Source: Bryobacterales bacterium (lineage in GTDB: Bacteria > Acidobacteriota > Terriglobia > Bryobacterales > Bryobacteraceae). Taken from it: a stretch of DNA of 48,467 bases. The stretch spans positions 1 through 48,467 of the forward strand of contig JADZCI010000223.1 in assembly GCA_020851655.1 (NCBI GenBank), given 5' to 3'. Positions within the stretch are counted from its first letter, which is position 1. Each line of letters opens with the position of its first letter. A program made the position numbers and the translations under genes. A model generated the notes under the pieces. That model ran no database searches. It saw only the letters and a program-made list of their open reading frames with translations, and had not been told where the DNA came from. Below are positions 1-9,000 of the stretch, piece after piece.

Positions 1-2532
1 GCCCGAAAGCGCCAGCGCCGTCACCTCGCTGTTGTGCTGTGTGAGCACGCGTTTGGACTCCGGGCGCGAAAGGTCGATCTCCAAAATCTGGCCGGTGATA
101 TCGGCAACATACACGGGTCCCGGCGCGCCGCCCGCCGCAAATGTCGAGGCGCCCGGCAGGTCCTCCGGATCTTTGTACTCGGCCAGGGTCTCGCCCCCCG
201 GAACTCCGCGCAACGAGACCACGCCCTTGAACCGGCACAGAGACGCGACCTCCCTGCCTTGGGCGGTGAGCGCGATGTGATACACATCGGGCGCCGGCAG
301 TGTGCCGGTCCGTGTGAGCGTTTGCGTGTCCCACAATTCGATGTCCCCGGTCAAGACCGCGGCCAAATTGGCGCGCGGCGCCGCCGCCACGTCCTTAGCC
401 AATCCGGTTCTGGCCTCGGCCACCTTCGCCGCCGCGCCCGTATCCCACACCTGCATCTCTCCGTTTGCCGAGCACACCAACACACGCTCGTCTGAGAGCA
501 TCACCACCTTGAGCACCACCGGGTCACCGTCGCGCCGGATATAGGCCTGGAGCCGGCCGAAACGCGAGTCGAGAATCGCCAGCAGCCCCAGGTTGGAAAG
601 CGCTGCAATGCGCGCGCCGCCCGGAGAAACCGAGAAGTGCGTGACGGCGCCTCCGCCGTCGAACTTCAGCAGCAACGGTCCGCCAGGCCGGTCCAGGCAA
701 CAGACAAGCGGCCGCAGCCACGCGCCCATCTGCTCTCCGGCGGCGGATTCCAACAGCGTTTCAATCTCTGGTTCCACGCGGTCCGCCAGCCGTCCCGCCA
801 ACTGGCCGGCCAAAGCCAGCGGGTCCCGCGCCAGGACGTGCGACGACAGGCGCAGAGCCTCGCCTGCCAGTTCCGCCGCGGGCGAGGACGCCCAGCGGTA
901 GTCGTTCAACAGCGACTCCACATTGCGCCACCGCAGCTTGGCGTTCATCCAGCGCGGGTCCAGCAGCAATGCCTCGGATTCGCCTTGCATGCCCGCTTCC
1001 CGCAGGTGCCAGACGATCCGGTCGAGGAGATAGTTGTCGCCTGCGGCGTACCAGCCTTCGGGCTCACGCCGGCGATAGGACTCGACAAACCCCCGCTGCA
1101 ACTCAGACACGTCACCCGCCGTGTACCGGACATAGTCGCGCTGCAAGTCGTGCAGCGAGAGCCGCTCCTGATCGTCCAGCGAAGCCAGCGACGCGTCCAC
1201 CCACGTCTCGGCCATATCCGCGGCGTCCAACTTGTCTACGTCCAGCAGGACCGCCAGCGCCTCCAGGGGCACACGGGCGTCTTCAGGAAACACGGCCAGC
1301 TTGTGATAACCCGTCCGCGCCGCATCGTCCAGTTCTCCGGCGCTGGCGTCGATGGCTTTCAAGACATCGGTATAGGCGTAGCCGCTGACCGGAATCCCGA
1401 TCTTGGCCAGGTCCGCGGCTCGCAAGCGTTCCAGGCGCCGCTGCCAAACGTCCTCGCGCTTGCCGGCCAGGCTTGCGCCCACAGCCGCCAGCGCCAGCGG
1501 CAAATGGCCGCATTCAGCCGCGATCGAAGCCGCTTGAGCGGGCAGTTTCCCAGCCGGAGTCCGGCTCCAGCGCGCCAGCAAATCGAGCGACTCGGACGGA
1601 TCGAGTGTCCGCAGGGCGAAGACCTCCGCGCCCAATCCTCTGGCCACCTCCTCGCTGCGCGTCGTGATCAGGATCGACGATTGCGCGGACTCGCTCAGGA
1701 ACCAATCGGCGTCAGCGACAGCCCAGACATCGTCCAGCACCAGAAACACGGCCTTGTTCTGCAAGACCGTCCGCAGGCGGTTGGCGGCTTCCCGCAGCGT
1801 AGCCGCCGGCGGAATCTCTTCGCCGAACACTTTGGCCGCTTCCCGCGCCTGCTGCAACAGGTGGCTGTCGGATGGGTGCTTGCCCAGGTCGATCCAGGCT
1901 TGGCCGTCGGGAAACGCCCGGCGAATCGCTTCGTCGCGCAACAGCGCGCCAGCCAGCACGGTCTTGCCGGCGCCACCCATCGCGCGAATCGCGGTGAGCG
2001 CGGGCGCTGTGGGACGCTCTTCGGCGATCACCAGCCGCCGCGCTTGGGCGAGTTCGGCCTCCCGCGGCAAATAGGCGGCCGGCAGCGGCCTCTGGGTCAC
2101 GTACCGCTGGCGGTACGGCGCCGCAAGGCCCGCCGCCATGGTCCCGTCGAGCGCCGCTTGGAGGTTGGCAAAAGCCTCCCCATAACGTTCATCGGAATCG
2201 CACAGGATGTACTGGCTGGCCGCCAGGTAGACCGGGCGGCGCGCACCGGCTTGCACCAGCACCGGGATCAGCCGCTTGTCGAGGTCGAGCGCCGTCAGAT
2301 GCTCGCCCCGGCACACGCGGGACTCATAGGACGCGTGGCTCAACAAGGCCACCATGATTCCGGCCCGCTCGATGGCCTGCTCGATATCGCGGCTCCAGCT
2401 CGCGCCGGCTTCAATGCGCTGCTTGTCGAGCCAGACCTCGTAGCCGGCAGCCGTCAGGCCGGAGGCCAGCCGCCGCGCCAGTGCGGAGGCATCTTTCCTA
2501 GCGTAAGAAAGGAAAATGTTCCCCCGTGGCAT
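1..2532 (-). CDS. TIR-NB-ARC-WD40 STAND protein (C-terminus outside window)
   Basis: Translating the minus strand gives 844 codons with no stop, running off the left edge. A TIR domain lies at residues 5-150: IFLSYARKD at 6-14, WLD at 34-36, and a likely catalytic Glu77 in CRGEH. An NB-ARC ATPase follows, with P-loop GGAGKT at 186-191, Walker B VLDDVW at 265-270 and an LHD box (the MHD equivalent) near 460-462. A helical region comes next, then WD40-like blades such as NGEMQVWD. The architecture matches STAND sensors, where ligand binding to the repeats drives oligomerisation. In bacteria, TIR domains of such proteins commonly degrade NAD+ in anti-phage defence; that role is inferred here. 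The ATG at 2532 begins just before the first TIR strand. It lies 18 bp after the pckA stop codon on the same strand, so read-through from pckA is likely. Confidence 0.9.
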   Translation of the reverse strand, partial: MPRGNIFLSYARKDASALARRLASGLTAAGYEVWLDKQRIEAGASWSRDIEQAIERAGIMVALLSHASYESRVCRGEHLTALDLDKRLIPVLVQAGARRPVYLAASQYILCDSDERYGEAFANLQAALDGTMAAGLAAPYRQRYVTQRPLPAAYLPREAELAQARRLVIAEERPTAPALTAIRAMGGAGKTVLAGALLRDEAIRRAFPDGQAWIDLGKHPSDSHLLQQAREAAKVFGEEIPPAATLREAANRLRTVLQNKAVFLVLDDVWAVADADWFLSESAQSSILITTRSEEVARGLGAEVFALRTLDPSESLDLLARWSRTPAGKLPAQAASIAAECGHLPLALAAVGASLAGKREDVWQRRLERLRAADLAKIGIPVSGYAYTDVLKAIDASAGELDDAARTGYHKLAVFPEDARVPLEALAVLLDVDKLDAADMAETWVDASLASLDDQERLSLHDLQRDYVRYTAGDVSELQRGFVESYRRREPEGWYAAGDNYLLDRIVWHLREAGMQGESEALLLDPRWMNAKLRWRNVESLLNDYRWASSPAAELAGEALRLSSHVLARDPLALAGQLAGRLADRVEPEIETLLESAAGEQMGAWLRPLVCCLDRPGGPLLLKFDGGGAVTHFSVSPGGARIAALSNLGLLAILDSRFGRLQAYIRRDGDPVVLKVVMLSDERVLVCSANGEMQVWDTGAAAKVAEARTGLAKDVAAAPRANLAAVLTGDIELWDTQTLTRTGTLPAPDVYHIALTAQGREVASLCRFKGVVSLRGVPGGETLAEYKDPEDLPGASTFAAGGAPGPVYVADITGQILEIDLSRPESKRVLTQHNSEVTALALSG

Positions 2533-2550
2533 GGGCGAACTCGGAAGCCG

Positions 2551-4152
2551 CTATCCGCCCGCCGGACCAGCCGCCAGAACCTCGGCGCTGACGCCGTCGA
2601 ACTTCTCGAAATTCTTGCGGAACCGCGCCGCCAGTTCGCGCGCCGCGTGGTCGTAAGCGCCCGCATCCGGCCACGCCGCCCGCGGGTTGAGAATCTCCGA
2701 CGGAACACCGGGGCAGAACACCGGGACGCGCACCTTGAAGATAGGATGCGGTTCGGTGGGGACTCCGGCCAGTTCGCCTTCGATGGCCGCCGTGACCATC
2801 GCGCGCGTGTATGCGAGGTTCATCCGGTGCCCGGCGCCGAATGCGCCGCCCGTCCACCCCGTGTTCACCAGCCAGACCGAGGCGCGATGAGCGCGCAACT
2901 TGTCGCCCAGCATCTTGGCGTACTCGAAGGGATGCCGCGGCAGAAAAGGTTCGCCGAAACACGCGCTGAACGCCGCTTGCGGCTCTTTGCCCAAACCTCG
3001 CTCTGTGCCGGCAAGCTTGGCCGTGTACCCGCTCAGAAAGTGATACATCGCCTGCTCCGGCGTGAGCTTAGCCACCGGCGGCAGCACCCCAAAGGCGTCG
3101 GCGGTGAGAAACACCACGTCCGAAGGATGTCCCCCCACGCCCGGGATCAGCGCGTTATCCACAAAATGCACGCGGTAGGCGGCGCGCGTGTTTTCGGTGT
3201 ACTCTTCGGAATCGAAATTCAGCCGGCGCGTGTCCGGATCGATGACCACGTTCTCCAGCACCACGCCGTAGCGAATCGCGTTGTAGATCTGCGGTTCGGC
3301 GTCGCGCGACAGCCGGATGCACTTGGCGTAACATCCGCCCTCGAAATTAAACACGCCGCGGTCCGACCAGCCGTGCTCGTCGTCGCCGATCAACCGCCGG
3401 TGGCGGTCCGCCGAAAGCGTCGTCTTGCCGGTGCCGGAGAGCCCGAAGAACAAGGCCACGCGCCCGTGGTCGCCCATGTTCGCCGAACAGTGCATCGGCA
3501 CAACGCCATTGCCGGGCAGCAGGTAGTTGAGGATCGTAAAGACAGACTTTTTGAGTTCGCCCGCATAGCAGGTCCCGGCAATGACCACCAGCCGCCGCTT
3601 GAAGTTGATGGCGATGCACGTCTCTGAGCGCGTCCCGTCGCGCCGCGGGTCGCACACAAAGCCGGGCGCAAAGATGATCGTGAAGTTCGGGTGGTGCGCG
3701 GCGAGAGTGCCGCGCTGCGGGCGGATGAAAAGCTGCCGCGCAAATAGCGAGTGCCACGCCATCAGCGTGATTACCCGGATCGGCAGCGCATACTCGGGGT
3801 CGGCGCCGGCCACCAAGTCCTGAACCAGCAGTTCCTTGTCCGCCAGAAATTCCAGCAGCCGCGCGTAGATGCCTTCAAACTGCTGTTCGCTCAACTCCTG
3901 GTTGACGCTGCCCCAGTGGATGCCGCTCTCGGTCCCCGCCTCGCGAACAATGTACTTGTCCTTGGGCGACCTGCCGGTAAACTGTCCGGTGCGAACCACC
4001 AGCGCGCCGCGCCCGGAAAGCAGGCCTTCATTGTGCCGGATCGCCCGTTCCACCAAGTGCGCGGTGCCAAGATTCCAGTAAGCGGCCGCGGCCTTGTTCA
4101 GGCCAATCTGTTCAAGACCCTGCTTTGCGGGACTGACGCCGGTAACGTGCAT
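2551..4152 (-). CDS. pckA: phosphoenolpyruvate carboxykinase (ATP)
   Basis: This cytosolic enzyme converts oxaloacetate and ATP to phosphoenolpyruvate, CO2 and ADP, the entry to gluconeogenesis. The 533 residues match the usual length of the ATP-dependent family. The kinase-1a P-loop GLSGTGKTTLS lies around 237-247 with Lys243, followed by the Asp-rich metal motif LIGDDEHGWSD. The N-terminal TGRSPKDKYIV, the FNFEGGCYAK segment and the late NTGWTGGAFG segment are also typical. The ATG at 4152 is divergent from the gene at 4198, with 45 bp between them. No clear ribosome binding site is visible. A possible -10 TAAACT lies at 4187-4182 on the minus strand. The STAND gene follows directly. Confidence 0.97.
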   Translation of the reverse strand: MHVTGVSPAKQGLEQIGLNKAAAAYWNLGTAHLVERAIRHNEGLLSGRGALVVRTGQFTGRSPKDKYIVREAGTESGIHWGSVNQELSEQQFEGIYARLLEFLADKELLVQDLVAGADPEYALPIRVITLMAWHSLFARQLFIRPQRGTLAAHHPNFTIIFAPGFVCDPRRDGTRSETCIAINFKRRLVVIAGTCYAGELKKSVFTILNYLLPGNGVVPMHCSANMGDHGRVALFFGLSGTGKTTLSADRHRRLIGDDEHGWSDRGVFNFEGGCYAKCIRLSRDAEPQIYNAIRYGVVLENVVIDPDTRRLNFDSEEYTENTRAAYRVHFVDNALIPGVGGHPSDVVFLTADAFGVLPPVAKLTPEQAMYHFLSGYTAKLAGTERGLGKEPQAAFSACFGEPFLPRHPFEYAKMLGDKLRAHRASVWLVNTGWTGGAFGAGHRMNLAYTRAMVTAAIEGELAGVPTEPHPIFKVRVPVFCPGVPSEILNPRAAWPDAGAYDHAARELAARFRKNFEKFDGVSAEVLAAGPAGG

Positions 4153-4197
4153 AAATGGGAATCGGGGTTGACAAAGCTCTCAGTTTATCATGGGGAT

Positions 4198-4839
4198 ATG
4201 GGAAGGCTGCCGCGAGTCGCGGTGCTCAGTCTTGCGGCTGCGGGTTTTTCTACTTTGTTCGCCCAAGTCATCGAGTTCGAATCGAATGGACTGCATTACC
4301 AAGCCCTGACCAGGTCCGGGCTGACCGTCATGGCGGCGCCGCTGCTGGCCAATGTTCGCGAGTATGCGATCGTTCAAGTCACGGTCACCAACGGCTCGCC
4401 TTCCACACGCACGGTCAAGCCGGAGGACTTTTCGTTTCAGCGCGATGGCGTCGTCATTGTGGCGATGCCCGCCCGCCGTGTGGTCGAAGAGTTTCTCAAC
4501 CGGGCCGGACGAAACGATGTCATCCGCCTGGTAAAGACTTACGAAACCGCGCTTTACGGCTTGCCGCGGTTCGCCTCGACCAACGGTTACGAGCAGCGGC
4601 GCGAAGCGGCGCATGCCGAAGTCTCCTCGGCGCGCCTGAAAGCCGCGGCGGCAGCCTCGGCCATTGCGTTTGTCGCGACCCGCCTGGCCCCGGGCCAATC
4701 AACCGACGGCGCCGTCTTTTTCGCCACGCAGGGCAAGCCCCTCGGCACCGGCAAGCTGGTGATGGTGACAGGGGGCGAGCGATTCGAGTTCGAAGTGGGC
4801 GGCGACCGGCACCCCGGCGAACTGCAGCGGCGCCCCTAA
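4198..4839 (+). CDS. secreted protein of unknown function
   Basis: This 213-residue protein has a Sec signal peptide, with a hydrophobic stretch at 7-20 and likely cleavage after FAQ around residue 23. It is followed by a beta-rich part (FESNGLHYQALTRSGLTV, then VTVTNGSPSTRTVKPEDF) that looks like a small immunoglobulin-type or DUF4352-like sandwich. A helical segment rich in Arg and Ala follows. I do not recognise the family. A -10-like TATCAT at 4186-4191 ends six bases before the ATG, so the transcript may be leaderless. The next gene starts 34 bp downstream on the same strand but has its own -10 box. Reading further upstream in this frame enters the pckA antisense region and is not believable. 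Confidence 0.75.
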   Translation: MGRLPRVAVLSLAAAGFSTLFAQVIEFESNGLHYQALTRSGLTVMAAPLLANVREYAIVQVTVTNGSPSTRTVKPEDFSFQRDGVVIVAMPARRVVEEFLNRAGRNDVIRLVKTYETALYGLPRFASTNGYEQRREAAHAEVSSARLKAAAAASAIAFVATRLAPGQSTDGAVFFATQGKPLGTGKLVMVTGGERFEFEVGGDRHPGELQRRP

Positions 4840-4862
4840 ATACTTCCGCTCCGCCCGCATAG

Positions 4863-4868
4863 TACAAT
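4863..4868 (+). promoter_or_regulatory. -10 box (TACAAT) of a probable leaderless transcript
   Basis: TACAAT lies five bases before the ATG at 4874, so transcription would begin at or near the start codon. No Shine-Dalgarno sequence is present and no convincing -35 box is seen. Confidence 0.5.
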
Positions 4869-4873
4869 CCAGC

Positions 4874-6406
4874 ATGATCCGTTCGTTCCCGCTTGCCTTG
4901 GGCATCAGTTTCGGCTTGCTGGCCGCCATGGCGCAGCAGACGCCCGCTACACCGGCCGCGGCCCCCGCGGCGCCGCACGCGCCCGCACCCGCCGCCCCGG
5001 CCCCCGCCAAGCCCGCCGCCGAAGAACCCGTTGTCCGCAAGCACCAGATCAGTTTGAATGGCAAGCAGCTCAATTACACGACCACGACCGGCTTGATGCC
5101 GATTCGCAATGCGGCCGGCGACGTCGAAGCCAACATCTTCTTCATGGCGTATACGCTCGACGGCGTCACCGCCAAATCCAAGCGCCGCCTGATGTTCAGC
5201 TTCAACGGCGGTCCCGGCTCGGCATCCGTATGGCTGCACATCGGCGCCATCGGTCCCAAGCGGGTGCCGATGTTGGACGACGGCAACCTGCCGCCCGCGC
5301 CCTATCACATGGAAGTCAATCCGGGCACGCTGCTCGATCAGGCGGACCTGGTATTCATCGACCCGGTGGGCACCGGCTACAGCCGCGCCGCCAAGCCGGA
5401 CCTGGCCAAGAAATTCTTCAGCCTGAATGGCGACATCGATTCGGTGGGAGAGTTCATACGCCTGTATCTGACGCGCTATGAGCGCTGGCTCTCGCCCGTG
5501 TTTCTGATTGGCGAAAGTTACGGCACGACTCGCGCGGCGGGGCTCGCCGGCCACCTGATCGAACGCGGAATCGCTCTCAACGGGATTGCCCTCGTTTCGA
5601 CCATCCTCAACTTCCAGACGGCGCGGTTCGGCGACGGCAACGATTCGGCCTACCCGCTCATCCTGCCCACCTACGCGGCCACCGCCTGGTACCACAAGAA
5701 ACTGGCGCCTGAGTATAAAGACCGCAAGAGACTGCTTGAAGAAGTGGAGAAGTGGTCCCTGGGCGGTTACACCGAAGCGCTGGCCAAAGGCGACTCCCTT
5801 AGCGCCGCCGAACGGAAAGCCGTGGTCGACAAACTGGCGCGCTACACGGGGCTCGACCCCAGAATTATTGAAGAGAACGACTTGCGCGTGGACCTGACCA
5901 CGTTCCGCCGCGAACTGCTGCGGGAAAGAAACCTCATCGTGGGACGCCTGGATTCGCGGATCACCGGCGCGCCCGACCGCTCCGTCCGGGGCGTCTACGA
6001 CCCGTCTATGAGCGCCATACGCCCGCCTTACACCGCCGCATTCGCCGACTATGTCCGCACCGAACTCGGTTATCACTCCGACCTGACTTACTACATACTG
6101 GGCGGCGGCGTCGGGCAGTGGGACTTCAACGCCAACAACAGTTATGCCGACGTCAGCGGTGCTTTGCGCGATGCCTTCATCAAGAACCCCTACATGAAGC
6201 TCTACATCGGCTACGGCTATTACGACTGCGCCACGCCGTACCTGGCCGCGCAATACACCATGGCGCACCTGGGATTTCCCAAGGGTGCGCGCGCCAACCT
6301 GCGCGAACACTATTACGACGCCGGGCACATGTACTACATCAACGTCCCCTCGCTCAAGGCGATGAAGACGGACCTGGCCGATTTCCTCGGCTGGGCGGCC
6401 GAATGA
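4874..6406 (+). CDS. secreted S10-type serine carboxypeptidase
   Basis: This 510-residue protein has a signal peptide at 1-20, then a Pro/Ala-rich linker at about 21-55, then a serine carboxypeptidase (S10) alpha/beta-hydrolase domain. The oxyanion segment FNGGPGSAS is present. The triad is readable as Ser215 in GESYGT, Asp451 in YYDCATP and His485 in DAGHMYY. The family releases C-terminal residues from peptides in acidic or extracytoplasmic compartments. The Pro/Ala linker suggests the domain is held away from a membrane or is simply a flexible exported spacer. Its stop codon overlaps the ATG of the PHP gene (ATGA), so the two are translationally coupled. The start is supported by the signal peptide and a -10 box five bases upstream. 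Confidence 0.93.
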   Translation: MIRSFPLALGISFGLLAAMAQQTPATPAAAPAAPHAPAPAAPAPAKPAAEEPVVRKHQISLNGKQLNYTTTTGLMPIRNAAGDVEANIFFMAYTLDGVTAKSKRRLMFSFNGGPGSASVWLHIGAIGPKRVPMLDDGNLPPAPYHMEVNPGTLLDQADLVFIDPVGTGYSRAAKPDLAKKFFSLNGDIDSVGEFIRLYLTRYERWLSPVFLIGESYGTTRAAGLAGHLIERGIALNGIALVSTILNFQTARFGDGNDSAYPLILPTYAATAWYHKKLAPEYKDRKRLLEEVEKWSLGGYTEALAKGDSLSAAERKAVVDKLARYTGLDPRIIEENDLRVDLTTFRRELLRERNLIVGRLDSRITGAPDRSVRGVYDPSMSAIRPPYTAAFADYVRTELGYHSDLTYYILGGGVGQWDFNANNSYADVSGALRDAFIKNPYMKLYIGYGYYDCATPYLAAQYTMAHLGFPKGARANLREHYYDAGHMYYINVPSLKAMKTDLADFLGWAAE

Positions 6407-7200
6407 TCGATCTGCACACGCACACGACGCGTTCGGACGGCACTGACACACCCGCGGAACTACTCGCGCTGGCGCGCGGCATCGGCCTCGAAGCCCTGGC
6501 GATCACCGACCATGACACGATCACCGAAGTCTCCGACCCGCTCGCCATTCGAGGCATCGAGGTCGGCGCCCGGGGCTTTGTGCACGTGCTCGGCTATTTC
6601 TTCGATGAGCCCGGCCAGGAGTTTCTCACCTGGCTTGCCGCCCGCAACCTGCACCCTCGGGACCGCATCCGCGAGATGGCGGCGCGCCTGCAAGGGCTTG
6701 GTTTCGACGTGACCGCCGAGGAAGCCGAAGCCCTGGGCGCGCGCTCGACCTGCCGCCCTCACTTCGCGCGCCTGCTCGTGCGCAAAGGCTACGTCCAGTC
6801 GATGAGCGAAGCCTTCCAGAAATACCTGGGCGAAGGAGGTCCGGCCTACGTCGAGCGCGACGACCCGGAACCGGAAGAGGCCATCGAGTATCTGCGGGCC
6901 GGCGGCGCGGTTCCCAGCCTCGCGCACCCGGTTCACGTCGAGGTTCCCGACCTGGCTGTCTTTGTGGCCAGGCTGGCGCGAGCCGGCCTGTGCGCGATCG
7001 AGGCGTTTCACCCGGACCACTCGCCCGCCGATACACGCAACTACCTTGCTCTGGCTCAGCGGCTGGATCTGGCGATTACCGGCGGCTCCGACTACCACGG
7101 CGCCAACAAGCCCGGCATTCATCTGGGTACGGGCCGCGGGAACGTCGATGCGCCGCTAGCCCTTCTCGACGACCTGCGCCGCCGCGCCGCCCGCCTCTGA
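6403..7200 (+). CDS. PHP-domain phosphoesterase (RNase AM / YciV-like)
   Basis: This 265-residue cytosolic protein has a PHP fold. Metal-binding motifs appear in order: DLHTHTTRSDG at the N-terminus (His5, His7), TDHDT near 37-41, a Glu in GIEVG, SLAHPVH around 170 and GGSDYHG near 230. This layout is that of the YciV/TrpH group, which hydrolyses 3',5'-nucleoside bisphosphates or trims RNA 5' ends. The exact substrate cannot be read from sequence. The ATG at 6403 overlaps the upstream stop by four bases. Its 3' end overlaps the convergent ygfZ gene by 45 bp on the opposite strand, and both frames look intact. Confidence 0.88.
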   Translation: MIDLHTHTTRSDGTDTPAELLALARGIGLEALAITDHDTITEVSDPLAIRGIEVGARGFVHVLGYFFDEPGQEFLTWLAARNLHPRDRIREMAARLQGLGFDVTAEEAEALGARSTCRPHFARLLVRKGYVQSMSEAFQKYLGEGGPAYVERDDPEPEEAIEYLRAGGAVPSLAHPVHVEVPDLAVFVARLARAGLCAIEAFHPDHSPADTRNYLALAQRLDLAITGGSDYHGANKPGIHLGTGRGNVDAPLALLDDLRRRAARL

Positions 7201-7992
7201 CGTCAGCGCCGTGCCCGGCTTGGCAAACTCATTCCTCACATAAGCCAGCCCGGTGACCGCTCCAAGCGCCTCCGAGTACACGCTGGATGTGATCTTGCCG
7301 GCTTCCTTGCCATTGGCCAGCAGGCGCGCTCCGGCGGGCAAGGCTTCGCGAGCTTCCACGCGTACCGGCACGAGCACCTTGTGAATCAAGCCGCGCGAAC
7401 GCACGCGCTCGACGATTTCCTGGCCCAGGTAGCAGCCTTTCGAGAAGTGCACGCCTTCCATGAGCTGTGTTTCCTGCACCAGCGTCGATTCGCTGAAATC
7501 CTCGCCATAACGCGGGATCCCGCGCTCCAGCCGCCACCGGCGGAATTCTTCGCCGCTCAGTTGCCGCAGATCGCCGAGCGACTCGATAAAAGCCTGTTTT
7601 TCATCAAGCGGCATCACCCAGTGAGCGACTCCCCGCAGGCGGAACGAAGGAGCCGCCGCCGGCTGCGCGCCATCGCCTACAACGGCAATCTCGGCCGTTG
7701 CGGCGGTGACATCCTCCACATACGCATCGTCGGCGATGATGTACTTGTCCAAGTGCGCCAGGATCTTCTCGCGCACCTCGGGTTCGAGGTCGATCAACAG
7801 GTGATCCGCGGCGCACAGCACGGTGCAATCGGCCAGGATGCGGCCCTGCGCGGTGAGGAAGAACGCATAGCAGAACTGCCCTGGTTCAAGCTGCTGAACG
7901 TGATTGGTCGTCATTGCATGAATCAGGCGCTTGCGGTCTTCACCGGTCACCTTGATGCGTCCCCGCGCCGATAGGTCAATCCAGCCGTTCAT
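7156..7992 (-). CDS. ygfZ: YgfZ/GcvT-fold folate-binding protein
   Basis: This 278-residue protein is of the YgfZ family, a tetrahydrofolate-binding factor that supports repair or assembly of certain iron-sulfur proteins. The diagnostic motif KGCYLGQE is present with Cys187, and the C-terminal barrel follows. The N-terminal part resembles the GcvT aminomethyltransferase fold, as expected. It lies four bases after the small membrane-protein gene on the same strand and is probably co-transcribed with it. The last 15 codons overlap the end of the convergent PHP gene. Confidence 0.9.
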   Translation of the reverse strand: MNGWIDLSARGRIKVTGEDRKRLIHAMTTNHVQQLEPGQFCYAFFLTAQGRILADCTVLCAADHLLIDLEPEVREKILAHLDKYIIADDAYVEDVTAATAEIAVVGDGAQPAAAPSFRLRGVAHWVMPLDEKQAFIESLGDLRQLSGEEFRRWRLERGIPRYGEDFSESTLVQETQLMEGVHFSKGCYLGQEIVERVRSRGLIHKVLVPVRVEAREALPAGARLLANGKEAGKITSSVYSEALGAVTGLAYVRNEFAKPGTALTSEAGGAAAQVVEKG

Positions 7993-7996
7993 GGTC

Positions 7997-8344
7997 TCAG
8001 TTCACCCCTCTCGTGATCAGATAGTACACACCAATGCCGGACGCGAAGAATGCGCTGCCCAGCGCGCTCTTGCGCCAGCGCGCAATCCGCACCGCGTCGG
8101 CCCCGAATACGATGAGAAACGCCAGCGTGATGGCGTGCAGCCCGGCGAGGATCTTGACACCGATCACGATGTGCCAGCCCGCCGGCGCGCCCGGCATGCG
8201 GGTCATGAAATTGTAGAGGCCCGACAACAGCAGCAGTGCGCCGGCCGCCGCCGCCACCTTTGCCCAGACGCCGGACGCCTTGGCGACCGCGACCAGAAAA
8301 ATCAAAGCCAGCAGCAAGTGTAAATGAAGGATTCCTGTAGCCAT
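7997..8344 (-). CDS. small integral membrane protein
   Basis: This 115-residue protein has about four hydrophobic segments (near 5-22, 30-47, 58-80 and 92-110) joined by short polar loops, including a TRMPGAPAGWHIVIGVK stretch with a conserved-looking His. I cannot assign a function. It starts the two-gene minus unit with ygfZ, whose coding sequence begins four bases after its stop. It is divergent from the MBL gene, with fewer than 20 bp between the start codons, so the two promoters must overlap. Confidence 0.75.
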   Translation of the reverse strand: MATGILHLHLLLALIFLVAVAKASGVWAKVAAAAGALLLLSGLYNFMTRMPGAPAGWHIVIGVKILAGLHAITLAFLIVFGADAVRIARWRKSALGSAFFASGIGVYYLITRGVN

Positions 8345-8347
8345 ACC

Positions 8348-8353
8348 TATACT
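8348..8353 (+). promoter_or_regulatory. -10 box (TATACT) in a very short divergent intergenic region
   Basis: TATACT ends seven bases before the GTG at 8361 and ten before the ATG at 8364. No ribosome binding site fits, so a leaderless or nearly leaderless mRNA is inferred. The opposite strand of the same bases reads AGTATA, four bases from the divergent start codon. Confidence 0.5.
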
Positions 8354-8363
8354 AATTTTAGTG

Positions 8364-8996
8364 ATGATTCACGAGATCCTTCCGGTCGGCATGTTGCAGT
8401 GCAACTGTTCCATCTTCGGAGACGAAACCACCAGGGAAGCTCTTGTCATCGATCCGGGCGGCGAGATTGAGCAGATTCTCGCGATTCTGGCCCGCCACGA
8501 GCTCACCGTAAAAGCCATCGTCATCACCCACGCGCACATCGATCACATCGGCGGCGCAAAGAAGCTGAAAGCCGCAACCGGCGCGCCCGTCTGGATGAAT
8601 CTCAACGACCTGGAACTCTACGAAAATCTCGACATGCAAGCGCAGTGGCTCGGCATCGAGCCTCCCGAGCGTACCTCGATCGACGTCCCGGCGCGCGATG
8701 GCGACATCCTCACCATTGCCGGCGCCGGTTTCGAGGTCCGGCACACGCCCGGCCACACGCAGGGCAGTTTGTGTCTTTGGATTCCAAGCGGAAACAAGCT
8801 GGTCGCGGGCGATACTCTTTTCCGGGACAGTATCGGCAGGACCGATCTGCCCGGCGGCAATCAGCGTCAGATCTTCGTCTCGATTCGCGACAAGCTGCTC
8901 AATCTGCCCGATGACGCCATAGTAATTCCAGGTCACGGGCCGGCGACGACGATCGGCCGCGAGAAACAGTTCAATCCGTTTCTCAACGGACTGTGA
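8364..8996 (+). CDS. MBL-fold metallohydrolase (YcbL / glyoxalase II-like)
   Basis: This 210-residue protein has the metallo-beta-lactamase fold. The metal motif THAHIDHIGG lies near 54-63, with further ligands in HTPGHTQGS, the Asp of AGDTLF, and the His of PGHGP. The length and the SIGRTDLPGGN segment are typical of the short YcbL-type hydroxyacylglutathione hydrolase group, which lacks the C-terminal substrate domain of classical glyoxalase II. The substrate is therefore uncertain and a general thioester hydrolase is possible. A GTG at 8361 immediately precedes the ATG and could be the true start if the mRNA is leaderless. It converges with the AsmA-like gene, four bases apart. Confidence 0.9.
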   Translation: MIHEILPVGMLQCNCSIFGDETTREALVIDPGGEIEQILAILARHELTVKAIVITHAHIDHIGGAKKLKAATGAPVWMNLNDLELYENLDMQAQWLGIEPPERTSIDVPARDGDILTIAGAGFEVRHTPGHTQGSLCLWIPSGNKLVAGDTLFRDSIGRTDLPGGNQRQIFVSIRDKLLNLPDDAIVIPGHGPATTIGREKQFNPFLNGL

Positions 8997-9000
8997 CCGC

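Noticed and set aside
637..3627. A 996-codon open frame on the plus strand
   Set aside because: It lies antisense to the TIR-NB-ARC gene and pckA, both with clear motifs. Its own translation is Arg/Gln/Val-rich without domains, as expected for a shadow frame in GC-rich DNA.
4168..4173. A perfect TTGACA as a -35 box for the gene at 4198
   Set aside because: The spacing to TATCAT is only 12 bases, too short for a standard promoter, so it was not called.
4520..6451. A 643-codon open frame on the minus strand
   Set aside because: Antisense to the S10 carboxypeptidase, whose triad is complete. The translation is low-complexity Gly/Arg/Val with no motif.
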